From Hyphomicrobiales bacterium (GTDB lineage: Bacteria; Pseudomonadota; Alphaproteobacteria; Rhizobiales; Xanthobacteraceae): a stretch of DNA of 64,000 bases. This document shows positions 26,333 through 36,001 of this stretch, piece by piece. The DNA is taken from the NCBI GenBank assembly GCA_013911975.1, contig JACESF010000013.1, forward strand, positions 1-64,000. Reading direction: 5' to 3'. The notes below the pieces were generated by a model, which worked only from the letters and a program-made list of their open reading frames with translations, did not search any database and was not told the DNA's origin. The stretch's first letter is position 1. Every line of letters starts with the position of its first letter. Position numbers and translations under genes: made by a program.

Positions 26333-27552
26333 GCGAATGCGTGATCGCCCGCATGGGCGCCCAGGGCGACGGCTTGGCGGACCTGGAGGGCGGCACCGTC
26401 TTCGCGCCCTATACCTTGCCGGGCGAGCGGGTCGCGGGCGTGCTGGAGAAGGACCGCTTCAAGGTGGAGCGGATCCTGGAGGCGAGCCGGGACCGCGTCG
26501 CGCCGGAATGCGGGCATTTCGGCCTGTGCGGAGGGTGCCTGCTCCAGCATTGGGCCGCGCCCGCCTATGGCGCGTGGAAGCGCGGCCTCGTGGTCGCGGC
26601 CCTGGAGCGCGAAGGGCTCGCCGCCGAGGTGGCGCCGCTTATCGATGCCCATGGCGCGGGGCGGCGGCGCGTCATCTTTCATGCGCGGCAGGCGGGAAGC
26701 CGGACCATCGTGGGCTTCGCCGAGCGCAAGTCCCACGCCATGGTGCCCCTCTCCGGCTGTCCGGTGCTGAGCCCCGAACTGGCGCAGGCGCTGGCCGCCT
26801 CCCGTGCGGTGGCGGAGGCGCTCGCGCCCCTGAAGAAGCCGCTGGACCTGCATGTGACCGCCACCGACGCGGGCATGGACATGGACGTGCGCGGCTCCGG
26901 CCCGCTGCCGCCCATGATCGCCATGGACCTCGCCGCCATCGCCGACCGCTTCCGCCTCGCGCGGCTGACACGCCACGGCGAACTGGTGGCGCAGCGCGAG
27001 GCGCCGTTCCTCGCCATGGGTCGGGCGCGGGTGGTGCTGCCCCCGGCCTCCTTCCTCCAGGCGACCCGCGAAGGGGAGGAGACGCTGGCCCGTCTCGCGC
27101 TCGCCATCGCGGGCGGCGCGAAGCGGGTGGCGGACCTGTTCTGCGGCGTCGGCACCTTCGCCCTGCGCCTCGCCGAGACGGCGCGGGTGGGCGCCTATGA
27201 GAACAACGCCGCCGCCGTGGCCGCGCTCGCCCGCGCCGCCCAGTCCGCGCCGGGGCTGAAGGGCGTCGAGGCCGAGGTGCGGGACCTGTTCCGCCGCCCC
27301 CTGCTGGCGGAGGAGCTGAAGCGCTACGACGCCGTCGTCATCGACCCGCCCCGCCAGGGCGCCGAGGCGCAGGCGCAGGAACTGGCGAAGGCCGACCTCG
27401 CGCGCCTCGCCTATGTGTCGTGCAGCGCCGCCACCTTCGCCCGCGACGCCCGGATCCTGACCGAAGGCGGGTTCCGCCTCCTGCGCGTCACGCCCGTGGA
27501 CCAGTTCCGCTATTCGCCCCATGTGGAACTGGTGGCGCATTTCGAGCGATAG
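26329..27552 (+). CDS. Class I SAM-dependent RNA methyltransferase, TrmA/RlmC/RlmD family
   Basis: CGHFGLCGGCLLQHW Fe-S motif, DLFCGVGTFALRLAE, VIDPPRQGAEAQ; overlaps tlyA by 4 bp. Confidence 0.92.
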   Translation: MSECVIARMGAQGDGLADLEGGTVFAPYTLPGERVAGVLEKDRFKVERILEASRDRVAPECGHFGLCGGCLLQHWAAPAYGAWKRGLVVAALEREGLAAEVAPLIDAHGAGRRRVIFHARQAGSRTIVGFAERKSHAMVPLSGCPVLSPELAQALAASRAVAEALAPLKKPLDLHVTATDAGMDMDVRGSGPLPPMIAMDLAAIADRFRLARLTRHGELVAQREAPFLAMGRARVVLPPASFLQATREGEETLARLALAIAGGAKRVADLFCGVGTFALRLAETARVGAYENNAAAVAALARAAQSAPGLKGVEAEVRDLFRRPLLAEELKRYDAVVIDPPRQGAEAQAQELAKADLARLAYVSCSAATFARDARILTEGGFRLLRVTPVDQFRYSPHVELVAHFER

Positions 27553-27755
27553 GCGGTGCCCCGCGGCCGGTGCGCGGGCCGTGCCGTGGCGCCGTGATAT
27601 ATTATGTAAGAATTGTCTTCTTGCTTACGCATCCGAACGAAAACTGAACAGGCGCGCGCCTGAGTTTACGATCCCGCGATCTTTCCTTGTGGCTGCTGAA
27701 GGAAATGGTCTTAAATGACTGGCTTTCTTCAAGCCTTGAAGCGTGGGGTGGAAAC

Positions 27756-28259
27756 ATGGACAGACGTCAATTGGTGGCCGGTCTCGGCCTCGCCGGCGCG
27801 GTCGCGCCGCTGCTGGTGGCCACGGAAGCGTTGGCGAAACCCGCGGGCAATGGCCTTGCGGCCTATCGCGAAGGAACGCTGACCATCTCGACGATCTCGC
27901 GCCGCGCGAGCGAGCTCGCCCTCAAGCAGGGGAGCCCGCAGGTTCAGTCCTTCGCGAAGCTCGAAATGGCCGAGCAGATGACCGTCGGGCAGACCTTGCT
28001 GAACAAGGAAAACCCGCCGCTCATGAAACTGGGCGCCGAGGATTCCGATGCCCTGGCGAAGCTCGCGACGCTGTCCGGCGCGCAGTTCGACCAAGCTTAT
28101 GTGGCGGCGGAAATCGCCGGCCACAAGAAGCTCCTGGGGATTCAGGAGGCCCTGATCGCCAAGGGTGGCCTGGGATCGGACGCCTCGCACATCGCCTATT
28201 TCCTGCGCACCTTCATCCATGAGCATCTGGAACTGCTGGCCCAGTTGCAGAAGGCCTGA
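27756..28259 (+). CDS. DUF4142 domain-containing protein
   Basis: Secreted all-helical ORF; FAKLEMAEQMTVGQTL and HLELLAQLQ. Confidence 0.7.
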   Translation: MDRRQLVAGLGLAGAVAPLLVATEALAKPAGNGLAAYREGTLTISTISRRASELALKQGSPQVQSFAKLEMAEQMTVGQTLLNKENPPLMKLGAEDSDALAKLATLSGAQFDQAYVAAEIAGHKKLLGIQEALIAKGGLGSDASHIAYFLRTFIHEHLELLAQLQKA

Positions 28260-28318
28260 AGCCGGATCCGGTGTGCGGCCCGGCGGCTCGCTTGTGCGGG
28301 CGGCCGGGTCGCCGCGCC

Positions 28319-29143
28319 TCAATTATTCCAGTGTTCCTGCCACATGCGCTCGCCGATGGTGCAGGAGATGCGGGCGGGGTCCACCACCGGCACAATGTGC
28401 GGCTGGCGCTTGGGCTTCACCCCGGCCACTTCCAGCACCAGCTTGGTCTTGATGGCGCGGGCGAACTCGCCCATGGCCCGCACGGGCACCACGAAGGCCC
28501 CGGCGCCGCCGATGACGCAATCCTCGTAATAGACATCGAGGTCCGGCACATCCATGGCCGAGTTGGCGTTGCGCTTCAGCACCAGCGGCAGGCCGTTGAT
28601 GGTGATGCCGCGCTTGACCACTTCGTCGCGCACCTGGGTCACGGGCGGGCCCTGATTGTTCACGCCGTCGCCTGAAATGTCGATGACGTTGCGCAGCGCC
28701 TTGTAGCCGCTGGCCTGGAACTGCCCCATGGAGAAGGCCAGCGCGCCCGATATGGACGTGCGGTAGGCCCGGCGCAGCGGCACCGCCAGGATGCGGTCGG
28801 AGAGGCTTCGGGCCGTGTCCGGCCCGTCCACGATGGTCCAGGGGATGATGACGCGCTGCTCGTTCTCGCCCGCCCATTCCAGATAGGTGACGGCGATGCG
28901 CCCGTTGGGGCCGAGCTTCAGGGCGTCGAGGAACTCCCGGGAGATGAGGGCCGCCGCATAGCCCTCCCGCTGGAGCGCCTGCTCGTCGGGGTCCATGGAA
29001 TAGGAGATGTCCACGGCCAGGACGAGCTGGACATCCACCGTGTCGTTCGCCCGTGGCGCGGCATGCGCGGGGGCGGTGGCCGCGAGGCCGTTCAGCAGGA
29101 AGGCGGCAAGCAGCGCCGCGACGCCAGACCTCCACTGAGCCAT
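28319..29143 (-). CDS. DUF1194 / VWA-like secreted protein
   Basis: VDVQLVLAVDISYSMDPDEQALQREGYAAAL; VIDISGDGVNNQG. Confidence 0.88.
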   Translation of the reverse strand: MAQWRSGVAALLAAFLLNGLAATAPAHAAPRANDTVDVQLVLAVDISYSMDPDEQALQREGYAAALISREFLDALKLGPNGRIAVTYLEWAGENEQRVIIPWTIVDGPDTARSLSDRILAVPLRRAYRTSISGALAFSMGQFQASGYKALRNVIDISGDGVNNQGPPVTQVRDEVVKRGITINGLPLVLKRNANSAMDVPDLDVYYEDCVIGGAGAFVVPVRAMGEFARAIKTKLVLEVAGVKPKRQPHIVPVVDPARISCTIGERMWQEHWNN

Positions 29144-29246
29144 GGTTTCCTCCGGGGAGAGCGGCAGCAGGGATGATGCGTCGCATCATGCTGCCACCGA
29201 CCGGCCCCGGAGTCATTAGCCGCCTTTTCCGGCGGCCCCGGCCAGA

Positions 29247-30557
29247 TCAGGAATCGAGGCTTTCGGTTTCCACGATCTCGATGCCGAAGCCCGCCAGACC
29301 CACATAGGTGCGGGCCTTGGAGGCCAGCAGGCGGATGGAGACCACGCCGAGGTCGCGCAGGATCTGGGCGCCGAGGCCCACCTCGCGCCAGTGGCGGTCG
29401 CGCTCGGCCTCGCTGGCGCTCTTGTCCGACTGGCCCATGGCGGTGGCGGGGACGCCCGCCGTGCCGTCGCGCAGATAGACCAGCACGCCGCGGCCTTCCG
29501 CATTGATGCGCTCCAGCGCCTTCTGCACGGTCTTGGCGCCGCCGAAGGCATCGGCGATGGGATCGGCCCGGTGCAGGCGCACCAGCACGTTCTCCCCGTC
29601 GCCGATCCGGCCGTGCACGACGGCGAGATGGTTCACGCTCTCGAACGGGGTGATGAAGGAATAGCCCTTCATCTCGCCGATGGCGGTGGGCACCGGGAAT
29701 TCGGCCGAGCGGGACACCAGCTTCTCGCGCGCCTGGCGATAGGCGATGAGGTCCGCCACCGAGATGCGGTGCAGGTTGTGGGTGTCCGCGAAGGCGGTGA
29801 CCTGCGGCCCGCGCTGGACGGTGCCGTCGTCATTCACGAGTTCCGCGATCACGCCCACGGGGGGCAGCCCGGCGAGGCGGCACAGGTCCACGGCCGCCTC
29901 GGTATGGCCGGAGCGGATGAGCACGCCGCCTTCCTTGGCGATGAGCGGGAAGATGTGGCCCGGCCGCACGAAGTCCGCCGCGCCCATGTTGGGATTGGCG
30001 AGCGCGCGCACCGTGTTGGTCCGCTCCTCGGCCGAGATGCCGGTGGTGGTGCCGTGCCGCACGTCCACGGACACGGTGAAGGCGGTGCCCATGGGCGCGT
30101 CGTTGTTGGCCACCATGGGCTCCAGCCGCAGGCGCTTGGCCTCGGACGGGGGCAGGGGCGTGCACACGATGCCGGACGTGTGGCGGATGACGAAGGCCAT
30201 CTTCTCGGGCGTCGCGAGGGAGGCGGCGAGGATCAGGTCGCCTTCATTCTCGCGGTCGTCGTCGTCGGTGACGACCACGATCTCGCCGCGGGCGATGGCT
30301 TCGATGGCGGTTTGGACGCGGGACTGGGCGCTGTCGGTCACGGGAACACCTCGAATGATCGGCGGGGCGAGGCCGAGAAGGTCATTGGGCGTGACGGCGT
30401 GGCCGGTGGCCTGCGCGATGCGCTCCGCGGTCTCGCGGGAGACCCAGGCGCGAGCATCGTTGCAAAGGGCCGTCACGCTGGCGGGGGACAGGCCCACCTG
30501 CCGGGCGAAGGCGCTGCGCGTCGTGCCAGTGCTGGAGAGCCACTCCGTCAGTTTCAT
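29247..30557 (-). CDS. ribB: 3,4-dihydroxy-2-butanone-4-phosphate synthase with N-terminal Cro/C1-type HTH and C-terminal degenerate GTP cyclohydrolase II-like (RibX-type) domain
   Basis: HTH: MKLTEWLSSTGTTRSAFARQVGLSPASVTALCNDARAWVSRETAERIAQATG; DHBPS: VVTDDDDRENEGDLILAA; C-terminal part lacks the GCHII CLTGD...CDC motif. Confidence 0.93.
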   Translation of the reverse strand: MKLTEWLSSTGTTRSAFARQVGLSPASVTALCNDARAWVSRETAERIAQATGHAVTPNDLLGLAPPIIRGVPVTDSAQSRVQTAIEAIARGEIVVVTDDDDRENEGDLILAASLATPEKMAFVIRHTSGIVCTPLPPSEAKRLRLEPMVANNDAPMGTAFTVSVDVRHGTTTGISAEERTNTVRALANPNMGAADFVRPGHIFPLIAKEGGVLIRSGHTEAAVDLCRLAGLPPVGVIAELVNDDGTVQRGPQVTAFADTHNLHRISVADLIAYRQAREKLVSRSAEFPVPTAIGEMKGYSFITPFESVNHLAVVHGRIGDGENVLVRLHRADPIADAFGGAKTVQKALERINAEGRGVLVYLRDGTAGVPATAMGQSDKSASEAERDRHWREVGLGAQILRDLGVVSIRLLASKARTYVGLAGFGIEIVETESLDS

Positions 30558-30582
30558 GGGAGCGACGCTAGCACAGGGGTTT

Positions 30583-30599
30583 TTTCATTGATACCGAAA
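30583..30599. promoter_or_regulatory. Operator-like 17-bp imperfect palindrome, copy 1
   Basis: TTTCATT-GAT-ACCGAAA, 26 bp upstream of the ribB start (minus strand). Confidence 0.6.
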
Positions 30600-30609
30600 A
30601 CAGGATCGT

Positions 30610-30626
30610 TTTCAGTGATACTGAAA
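30610..30626. promoter_or_regulatory. Operator-like 17-bp perfect palindrome, copy 2
   Basis: TTTCAGT-GAT-ACTGAAA, abuts the aroC stop codon. Confidence 0.65.
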
Positions 30627-31739
30627 TCACCGTTCCGCCGGCCACTGGGGCGACGTGCCCACCTGCCCGCGATGGCGCAGGAAATGGTCCGCCAGCACGC
30701 ACCAGAGCATGGCTTCGCCCACCGGAACGGCCCGGATGCCCACGCACGGGTCATGCCGTCCCTTGGTGAAGATCTCGGTCTCGGCGCCGAACTTGTCCAC
30801 GGTCTGGCGCGGGGTGAGGATGGAGGAGGTGGGCTTCACCGCGAACCGCGCCACGATGGGCGCGCCGGTGGAGATGCCGCCCAGGATGCCGCCCGCATGG
30901 TTGGACATGAAGGCCGGGCGGCCCTCGTTGCCGCGCCGCATCTCGTCGGCATTCTGCTCGCCGGTGAGGCGGGCGGCGTTGAAGCCCTCGCCGATCTCCA
31001 CGGCCTTCACCGCGTTGATGCCCATGAGGGCGCCCGCGATGTCCGCGTCCAGCTTGGCATAGAGCGGCGCCCCAAGGCCCGGCGGCACGCCTTCGGCCAC
31101 CAGCTCGATGAGCGCGCCCACGGAGGAGCCCGCCTTGCGGATGCCGTCCAGATAGTCGGTCCAGACGGGCACCGTGCCGGGGTCGGGGCAGAAGAAGGGA
31201 TTGTTGCCCACCTCGTTCCAGTCCCAGCGGTCCCGGTCGATGGCGATCTCGCCGATCTGCACCAAAGCGCCGCGCACCGTCACGCCGGGCAGGACCTTGG
31301 CCGCCAGGGCGCCGGCCGCGACGCGGGTCGCGGTCTCGCGCGCCGAGGAGCGCCCGCCGCCGCGATGGTCGCGGATGCCGTACTTGGCGTCATAGGCATA
31401 GTCTGCATGGCCCGGCCGGTAGCTGCCGGCGATCTCGGCATAGTCCTTGGAGCGCTGGTCCACATTCTCGATGAGCATCGCCACCGGCGTCCCGGTCGTC
31501 ACGAGCCCGCCATCGGGATGGGGCAAGGTGCCGGACAGGATGCGCACCTCGTCCGGTTCCCGCCGCTGCGTGGTGAAGCGGGACTGGCCGGGACGGCGCC
31601 GGTCGAGCGCGGCCTGGATCTCCTCCTGGGAGACGCGCAGGCCGGGCGGGCATCCGTCCACCACGCAGCCGATGGCCGGGCCATGGCTTTCCCCGAACGT
31701 GGTCACACGGAACAGATGTCCAAAGGTGTTGAACGACAT
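30627..31739 (-). CDS. aroC: Chorismate synthase
   Basis: [33 protein letters not shown]. Confidence 0.98.
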   Translation of the reverse strand: MSFNTFGHLFRVTTFGESHGPAIGCVVDGCPPGLRVSQEEIQAALDRRRPGQSRFTTQRREPDEVRILSGTLPHPDGGLVTTGTPVAMLIENVDQRSKDYAEIAGSYRPGHADYAYDAKYGIRDHRGGGRSSARETATRVAAGALAAKVLPGVTVRGALVQIGEIAIDRDRWDWNEVGNNPFFCPDPGTVPVWTDYLDGIRKAGSSVGALIELVAEGVPPGLGAPLYAKLDADIAGALMGINAVKAVEIGEGFNAARLTGEQNADEMRRGNEGRPAFMSNHAGGILGGISTGAPIVARFAVKPTSSILTPRQTVDKFGAETEIFTKGRHDPCVGIRAVPVGEAMLWCVLADHFLRHRGQVGTSPQWPAER

Positions 31740-31890
31740 GCGCCTCGATCCGATCTGGCCGCCAGGAGCGGGCCCTGCTGTGGTCTAGAGGAAAGCGCAT
31801 CAAAGTTGAAGGCGCCCGGTTCCGTCCTTCGTTTCGCCAAAACCGCCCTGCTCGTGATATGAGAGAGCCAGAAAGGCCCTCGCACTCGCC

Positions 31891-33204
31891 ATGCCCGTTA
31901 TCGAAATTCTGATCGTTCTTTTCCTCGTTTTGCTCAATGCGGTCCTTGCCGCTGCGGAATTGTCCATCGTCTCCGCCCGCGCGGCCCGGCTCCGGCCAAG
32001 GGCCGACCGGGGCCACAAGGGCGCGAAGGCCGCGCTCGCGCTCGGCGCCGAGCCGGGGCGCTTCCTGTCCACGGTGCAGATCGGCATCACCCTCATCGGC
32101 ATCCTGGCCGGCGCCTTTTCCGGTGCGAGCCTCGGTGAGTGGCTGGGCCGGGTGCTCTCGGACTTCGGCCTGCCGCACAATGCGGCCGATCCCATCGGCT
32201 ATGCCGTGGCCGTGGCCGCCATCACCTATATCTCCCTCGTCATCGGCGAGCTGATCCCCAAGCGGATGGCGCTGCGCAATCCCGAGCGGCTCGCGGTGGT
32301 GCTGGCGCCGCTCATGATCACCCTGTCCAAGGTGGCGGCTCCCGCCGTCTGGCTGCTGGACATTTCCACCCGTGCGGTCCTGCGCCTCCTGGGCGCGGAC
32401 ACGAAGGGGGGCGAAGGCGTCACCGACGAGGAGATCCGCGCCATCATCGCCGAGGCGGAAGGCGCGGGCGTCATCGACCCGGCGGAGCGCAAGATGATCT
32501 CGGGCGTCATGCGCCTCGCCGATCGCCCCGTCACCGCCATCATGACGCCGCGCCCCGACGTGGAATGGGTGGACGTGACCGCCAGCGCCGAAGAGATCCG
32601 CCAGACGCTGCTGGATGCGCCCCACAGCCGCATGCCCGCCTGCGAGAAATCGCCGGAGGAGACGCTGGGCGTCATCCAGGCCAAGCGCCTGCTCAACGCC
32701 TATCTGAAGGGCGAGACGCCGGACCCGCGCGCCTTCGTGGAGCCGGTGCCGTTCCTGGTGGAGACCGTGGGCGCGCTGGAGGCCATGCGCGTGCTGCGCG
32801 GGGCGGAAGTGCCCATGGGCATCGTGGTGGACGAGTATGGCGACATGGTCGGCGTCGTCACCGGCTACGACCTGCTGATCGCCATCACCGGCTCCATCAC
32901 CGAGGCCGAGCATGTCCACGAGCGCCATGTGGTGGAGCGCCAGGACGGCTCGCTGCTGATCTCCGGCGAGACGCCGGTGGACGAGCTGCGCGAGGTGCTG
33001 GACGTGGACCTGGAGCAGGACGGCAGCTTCCACACGGTGGCGGGCTTCGCCCTCTCGCAGATCAAGGAACTGCCCGAGGTGGGCGCCATGTTCGACGCCC
33101 ATGGCTGGCGCTTCGAGATCGTGGACATGGACGGTCGCCGCATCGACAAGCTGCTGGCCTATCGCCCGCCGGTCCTGCACCGGCTGAAGGTGGGCGGGGC
33201 CTGA
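31891..33204 (+). CDS. Hemolysin-family/CNNM transporter with CBS pair and CorC_HlyC domain
   Basis: LFLVLLNAVLAAAELSIVSARAARL; VMRLADRPVTAIMTPRPDVEWVD. Confidence 0.9.
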   Translation: MPVIEILIVLFLVLLNAVLAAAELSIVSARAARLRPRADRGHKGAKAALALGAEPGRFLSTVQIGITLIGILAGAFSGASLGEWLGRVLSDFGLPHNAADPIGYAVAVAAITYISLVIGELIPKRMALRNPERLAVVLAPLMITLSKVAAPAVWLLDISTRAVLRLLGADTKGGEGVTDEEIRAIIAEAEGAGVIDPAERKMISGVMRLADRPVTAIMTPRPDVEWVDVTASAEEIRQTLLDAPHSRMPACEKSPEETLGVIQAKRLLNAYLKGETPDPRAFVEPVPFLVETVGALEAMRVLRGAEVPMGIVVDEYGDMVGVVTGYDLLIAITGSITEAEHVHERHVVERQDGSLLISGETPVDELREVLDVDLEQDGSFHTVAGFALSQIKELPEVGAMFDAHGWRFEIVDMDGRRIDKLLAYRPPVLHRLKVGGA

Positions 33205-33252
33205 TCCCGCCCACCGCCCGGTCTTCGACCGGAGCCGGGCGGGCCTCCGGGA

Positions 33253-33837
33253 TCAGTCGGCGACCGCGAAGCTGCCGCCCGACAGCACATAGATGGCGCC
33301 CTGGCGGATGGGCACCAGGGCGGCCTCGCCCTGGGGCATGCCCGCCTTGGCGTGCAGCAGCGCGCGGATGACCCCGCCATGGGTGACGACCACCGCATCC
33401 GTGGCGAGCCGGTCGATGGCGGCGCTGGCGCGCGCCATCAGCTCCGCATAGCTCTCCCCGCCGGGCGGCGCGAAATGCCAGGGGTCCTTGTCGCGGGCCA
33501 CCACGTCATTCTCGTAGCGCCGGCGGAGCTGGGGCCAGGTATGGCCTTCCCAGCGGCCGAACGAGAGTTCGCGCAGGTCGTCGTCATGGGCGAAATCCGC
33601 CACCGGCAGGTCCAGCGTGGTGCGCAGGATGCGCATGGTCTCCACCGCCCGTGACAGCGGGCTGGAGACATAGTGCAGGCGGCCGACGCCGCTGCCCACC
33701 ATCTGGTTGAGCACCCGCCCCACCTCGGCCGCCTGGGCGCGGCCCAGCGCGTTGAGGGCGATGTCCCGGCGGCCCTGGAGCCGGCCGGCGATGTTCCAGT
33801 CCGTTTCGCCGTGGCGCACCAGGAACAGGCGTTTCAT
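33253..33837 (-). CDS. Histidine phosphatase family protein
   Basis: MKRLFLVRHGETDWNIAGRLQGRRDIALNALG. Confidence 0.92.
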   Translation of the reverse strand: MKRLFLVRHGETDWNIAGRLQGRRDIALNALGRAQAAEVGRVLNQMVGSGVGRLHYVSSPLSRAVETMRILRTTLDLPVADFAHDDDLRELSFGRWEGHTWPQLRRRYENDVVARDKDPWHFAPPGGESYAELMARASAAIDRLATDAVVVTHGGVIRALLHAKAGMPQGEAALVPIRQGAIYVLSGGSFAVAD

Positions 33838-34253
33838 CGCGGCGGCAGGGTCAAGGTGTGGGTGTACCATTGGCCGATGGGCGGGTAGGTCACCTTGATG
33901 ACGGCCTGGCCGGAGCCCGTGCCCGTCACAACCGTGCCCCCCATCCTCTGGCCCTGGCAGACGAGATAGCCGTAATCGGTCCCCGTCACCACGAAGGAGC
34001 CGGGGCGGATGGACAGCGTCACGCCCGGCGAGGCGCTGACCACGCTGATGGCGGGCGCGCCGAGATTGCTGCATTGCTGGTTGGCGGTGCCGGCCGCGAA
34101 CAGCACGCCATCGCTGCCCCCGCCGGTATAGAAGTTCACCACATAGGCGTCGGGGTCGTTGTCCATCCAGGCGCAGGCCGGTGCGACGCAGGCCAGCAGG
34201 CCGACGGCCCCGACCGCGGCCCCCATCCCCCTTGATTGCCAGCGTCCCGCCAT
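33834..34253 (-). CDS. Secreted hypothetical protein, paralogue of the 34286-34768 ORF
   Basis: Signal peptide; GSFVVTGTDYGYLVCQGQ...VKVTYPPIGQWYTHTLTLPPR-like region shared with neighbour. Confidence 0.75.
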   Translation of the reverse strand: MAGRWQSRGMGAAVGAVGLLACVAPACAWMDNDPDAYVVNFYTGGGSDGVLFAAGTANQQCSNLGAPAISVVSASPGVTLSIRPGSFVVTGTDYGYLVCQGQRMGGTVVTGTGSGQAVIKVTYPPIGQWYTHTLTLPPR

Positions 34254-34285
34254 CCGGTTCTCCCCTCCCGCCGGCGCCGCCGGGC

Positions 34286-34768
34286 CTACCTGCCCGGCAC
34301 CTCGATCCTATGATCATACCACGCGCCGAGATGCGGGTAGGTCACGCGCACCACGAGGCTCATGCCGCCCTTGGGCGGACGCCCCACGAGCCGCACCACG
34401 GCGCCGCTTACCGGGCGGCCGAGGCAGAAGGTGGAGCCCGCGTCCGTGCCGGTGGCGACGAACGTGCCGGGCACGATGGCCACCTTGCCCTGCGCCGGCG
34501 GCTTCACCAGCGTGATGACCGGGCGCTGTTCCGCCTGGCAGAGGAAATCCACCGTCGCCGCGCCGAACAGGATGCCGTTGCCCGAGCCGGTCATGTACGC
34601 GATCCGCGATTCGGACGGCGTCACATAGTTCGGGAAGATCGCGCCGCCGGGGCCGAAGACCCGGTCGCGCAGGGGATATTCCTGGAAGCTGGGCGGGCTC
34701 TGGGCCAAGGCGGAGCCCGCGCCGAGGGCGAGCAGCGCTGCGACGAGAGCGGTCTTCAGGCAGCGCAT
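34286..34768 (-). CDS. Secreted hypothetical protein, paralogue of the 33834-34253 ORF
   Basis: Signal peptide; GTFVATGTDAGSTFCLGRPVSG...VVRVTYPHLGAWYDHRIEVPGR. Confidence 0.75.
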   Translation of the reverse strand: MRCLKTALVAALLALGAGSALAQSPPSFQEYPLRDRVFGPGGAIFPNYVTPSESRIAYMTGSGNGILFGAATVDFLCQAEQRPVITLVKPPAQGKVAIVPGTFVATGTDAGSTFCLGRPVSGAVVRLVGRPPKGGMSLVVRVTYPHLGAWYDHRIEVPGR

Positions 34769-34781
34769 GGTCGGGCCTCCG

Positions 34782-35609
34782 TCAGTCGCGCACCAGCGCC
34801 AGGTCCGGCGCGTCGGGGTGCTTCATGCCGACGATATGATAGCCCGCATCCACATGATGTACCTCGCCCGTCACACCTCGTGAGAGATCGGACAGGAGAT
34901 ACACGCCGGTGTCGCCCACTTCCTCGGTGGTGACGGTGCGGCGCAGCGGCGAATTCAGCTCGTTCCACTTGAGGATATAGCGGAAATCGCCGATGCCCGA
35001 GGCCGCCAGGGTCTTGATGGGCCCGGCCGAGATGGCGTTGACGCGGATGTTCTTGGGGCCGAGGTCGGCGGCAAGATAGCGCACGCTCGCCTCGAGCGCG
35101 GCCTTGGCGACGCCCATGACGTTGTAGTGCGGCATCCACTTCTCGGCGCCGTAATAGGTCAGCGTCAGCAGCGCGCCGCCGTCGGTCATCAGCTTCTCCG
35201 CGCGCTGAGCCAGCGCGGCGAAGGAGAAGCAGGAGATGAGCATGGTCTTGGAGAAATTGTCCGCCGTGGTGTCCACGTAGCGGCCGTCCAGCTCGTCCTT
35301 GTTGGAGAAGGCGATGGCATGGACCAGGAAGTCCAGCTTGCCGAACAGCTTCTCCGTCTCCGCGAAGACCGCGTCCATGGTGGCGGGCTCGGTGACGTCG
35401 CAATGGCCCACCAGGTGGGCGCCGAGTTCGTTCGCCAGCGGCTCCACCCGCTTCTTCAGCGCCTCGCCCTGATAGGTGAGGGCGATTTCCGCGCCCTGGG
35501 CGCGCGCCGACTTGGCGATGCCGTAGGCGATGGAGCGGTTGTTGGCGATGCCGAGGATCAGCCCGCGCTTTCCCGTCATGAGATTGCCGGTGCTGCCGTG
35601 GTTCGCCAT
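34782..35609 (-). CDS. fabI: Enoyl-[acyl-carrier-protein] reductase (NADH)
   Basis: GKRGLILGIANNRSIAYGIAKSARAQGAEIALTYQGE; LTYYGAEKWMPHYNVMGVAKAALEASVRYLA. Confidence 0.96.
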   Translation of the reverse strand: MANHGSTGNLMTGKRGLILGIANNRSIAYGIAKSARAQGAEIALTYQGEALKKRVEPLANELGAHLVGHCDVTEPATMDAVFAETEKLFGKLDFLVHAIAFSNKDELDGRYVDTTADNFSKTMLISCFSFAALAQRAEKLMTDGGALLTLTYYGAEKWMPHYNVMGVAKAALEASVRYLAADLGPKNIRVNAISAGPIKTLAASGIGDFRYILKWNELNSPLRRTVTTEEVGDTGVYLLSDLSRGVTGEVHHVDAGYHIVGMKHPDAPDLALVRD

Positions 35610-35754
35610 TTGCCTGAACTCCTGAAATTCCATTCCGCCCGCAACGGGGGGCGCGGCCTCCTATCGCATGCGGGCGATGGGGGTTCAAGCGAGCGCATGC
35701 AAGAACGGCCTTGCCTCCCTGCCGGAGCGCATGCTAGAGGCTCCGACCTCGGTT

Positions 35755-35831
35755 CGGAGTGTAGCGCAGTCTGGTAGCGCACCACGTTCGGGACGTGGGG
35801 GTCGCAGGTTCAAATCCTGCCACTCCGACCA
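35755..35831 (+). tRNA. tRNA-Pro (anticodon CGG)
   Basis: cggagtg...ccacg-TTCGGGA-cgtgg...gcaggTTCAAATcctgc-cactccg-ACCA cloverleaf, encoded CCA. Confidence 0.95.
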
Positions 35832-35954
35832 TTCCAGACGCCCTCAGCGGCGTCCCCCCTGTCCCCCCGCAGAACCCGATTCCAAGCAGACGCCACCGGC
35901 GCGGCCGCACGCCCCCATGGCGCGATTCGCCGCGCCGAATCGGCCGCGAATCAA

Positions 35955-35978
35955 AAGGGCGCCCCGGAGGGCGCCCTT
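35955..35978. terminator. Hairpin terminator between tRNA-Pro and the convergent MCP gene
   Basis: AAGGGCGCCCcggaGGGCGCCCTT. Confidence 0.7.
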
Positions 35979-36001
35979 GCTGCGTGATTCGCGGGCCGTG
36001 C

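Noticed and set aside
27553-27755. AT-richer intergenic region upstream of the DUF4142 gene as a riboswitch or EcfG promoter
   Set aside because: Only a 5-bp GTAAG/CTTAC repeat and no convincing GGAAC-N16/17-CGTT spacing; not enough to support a call.
30558-30626. FMN riboswitch upstream of ribB
   Set aside because: Only 69 bp between the aroC stop and the ribB start, far too short for an RFN element, and no RFN core sequence seen.
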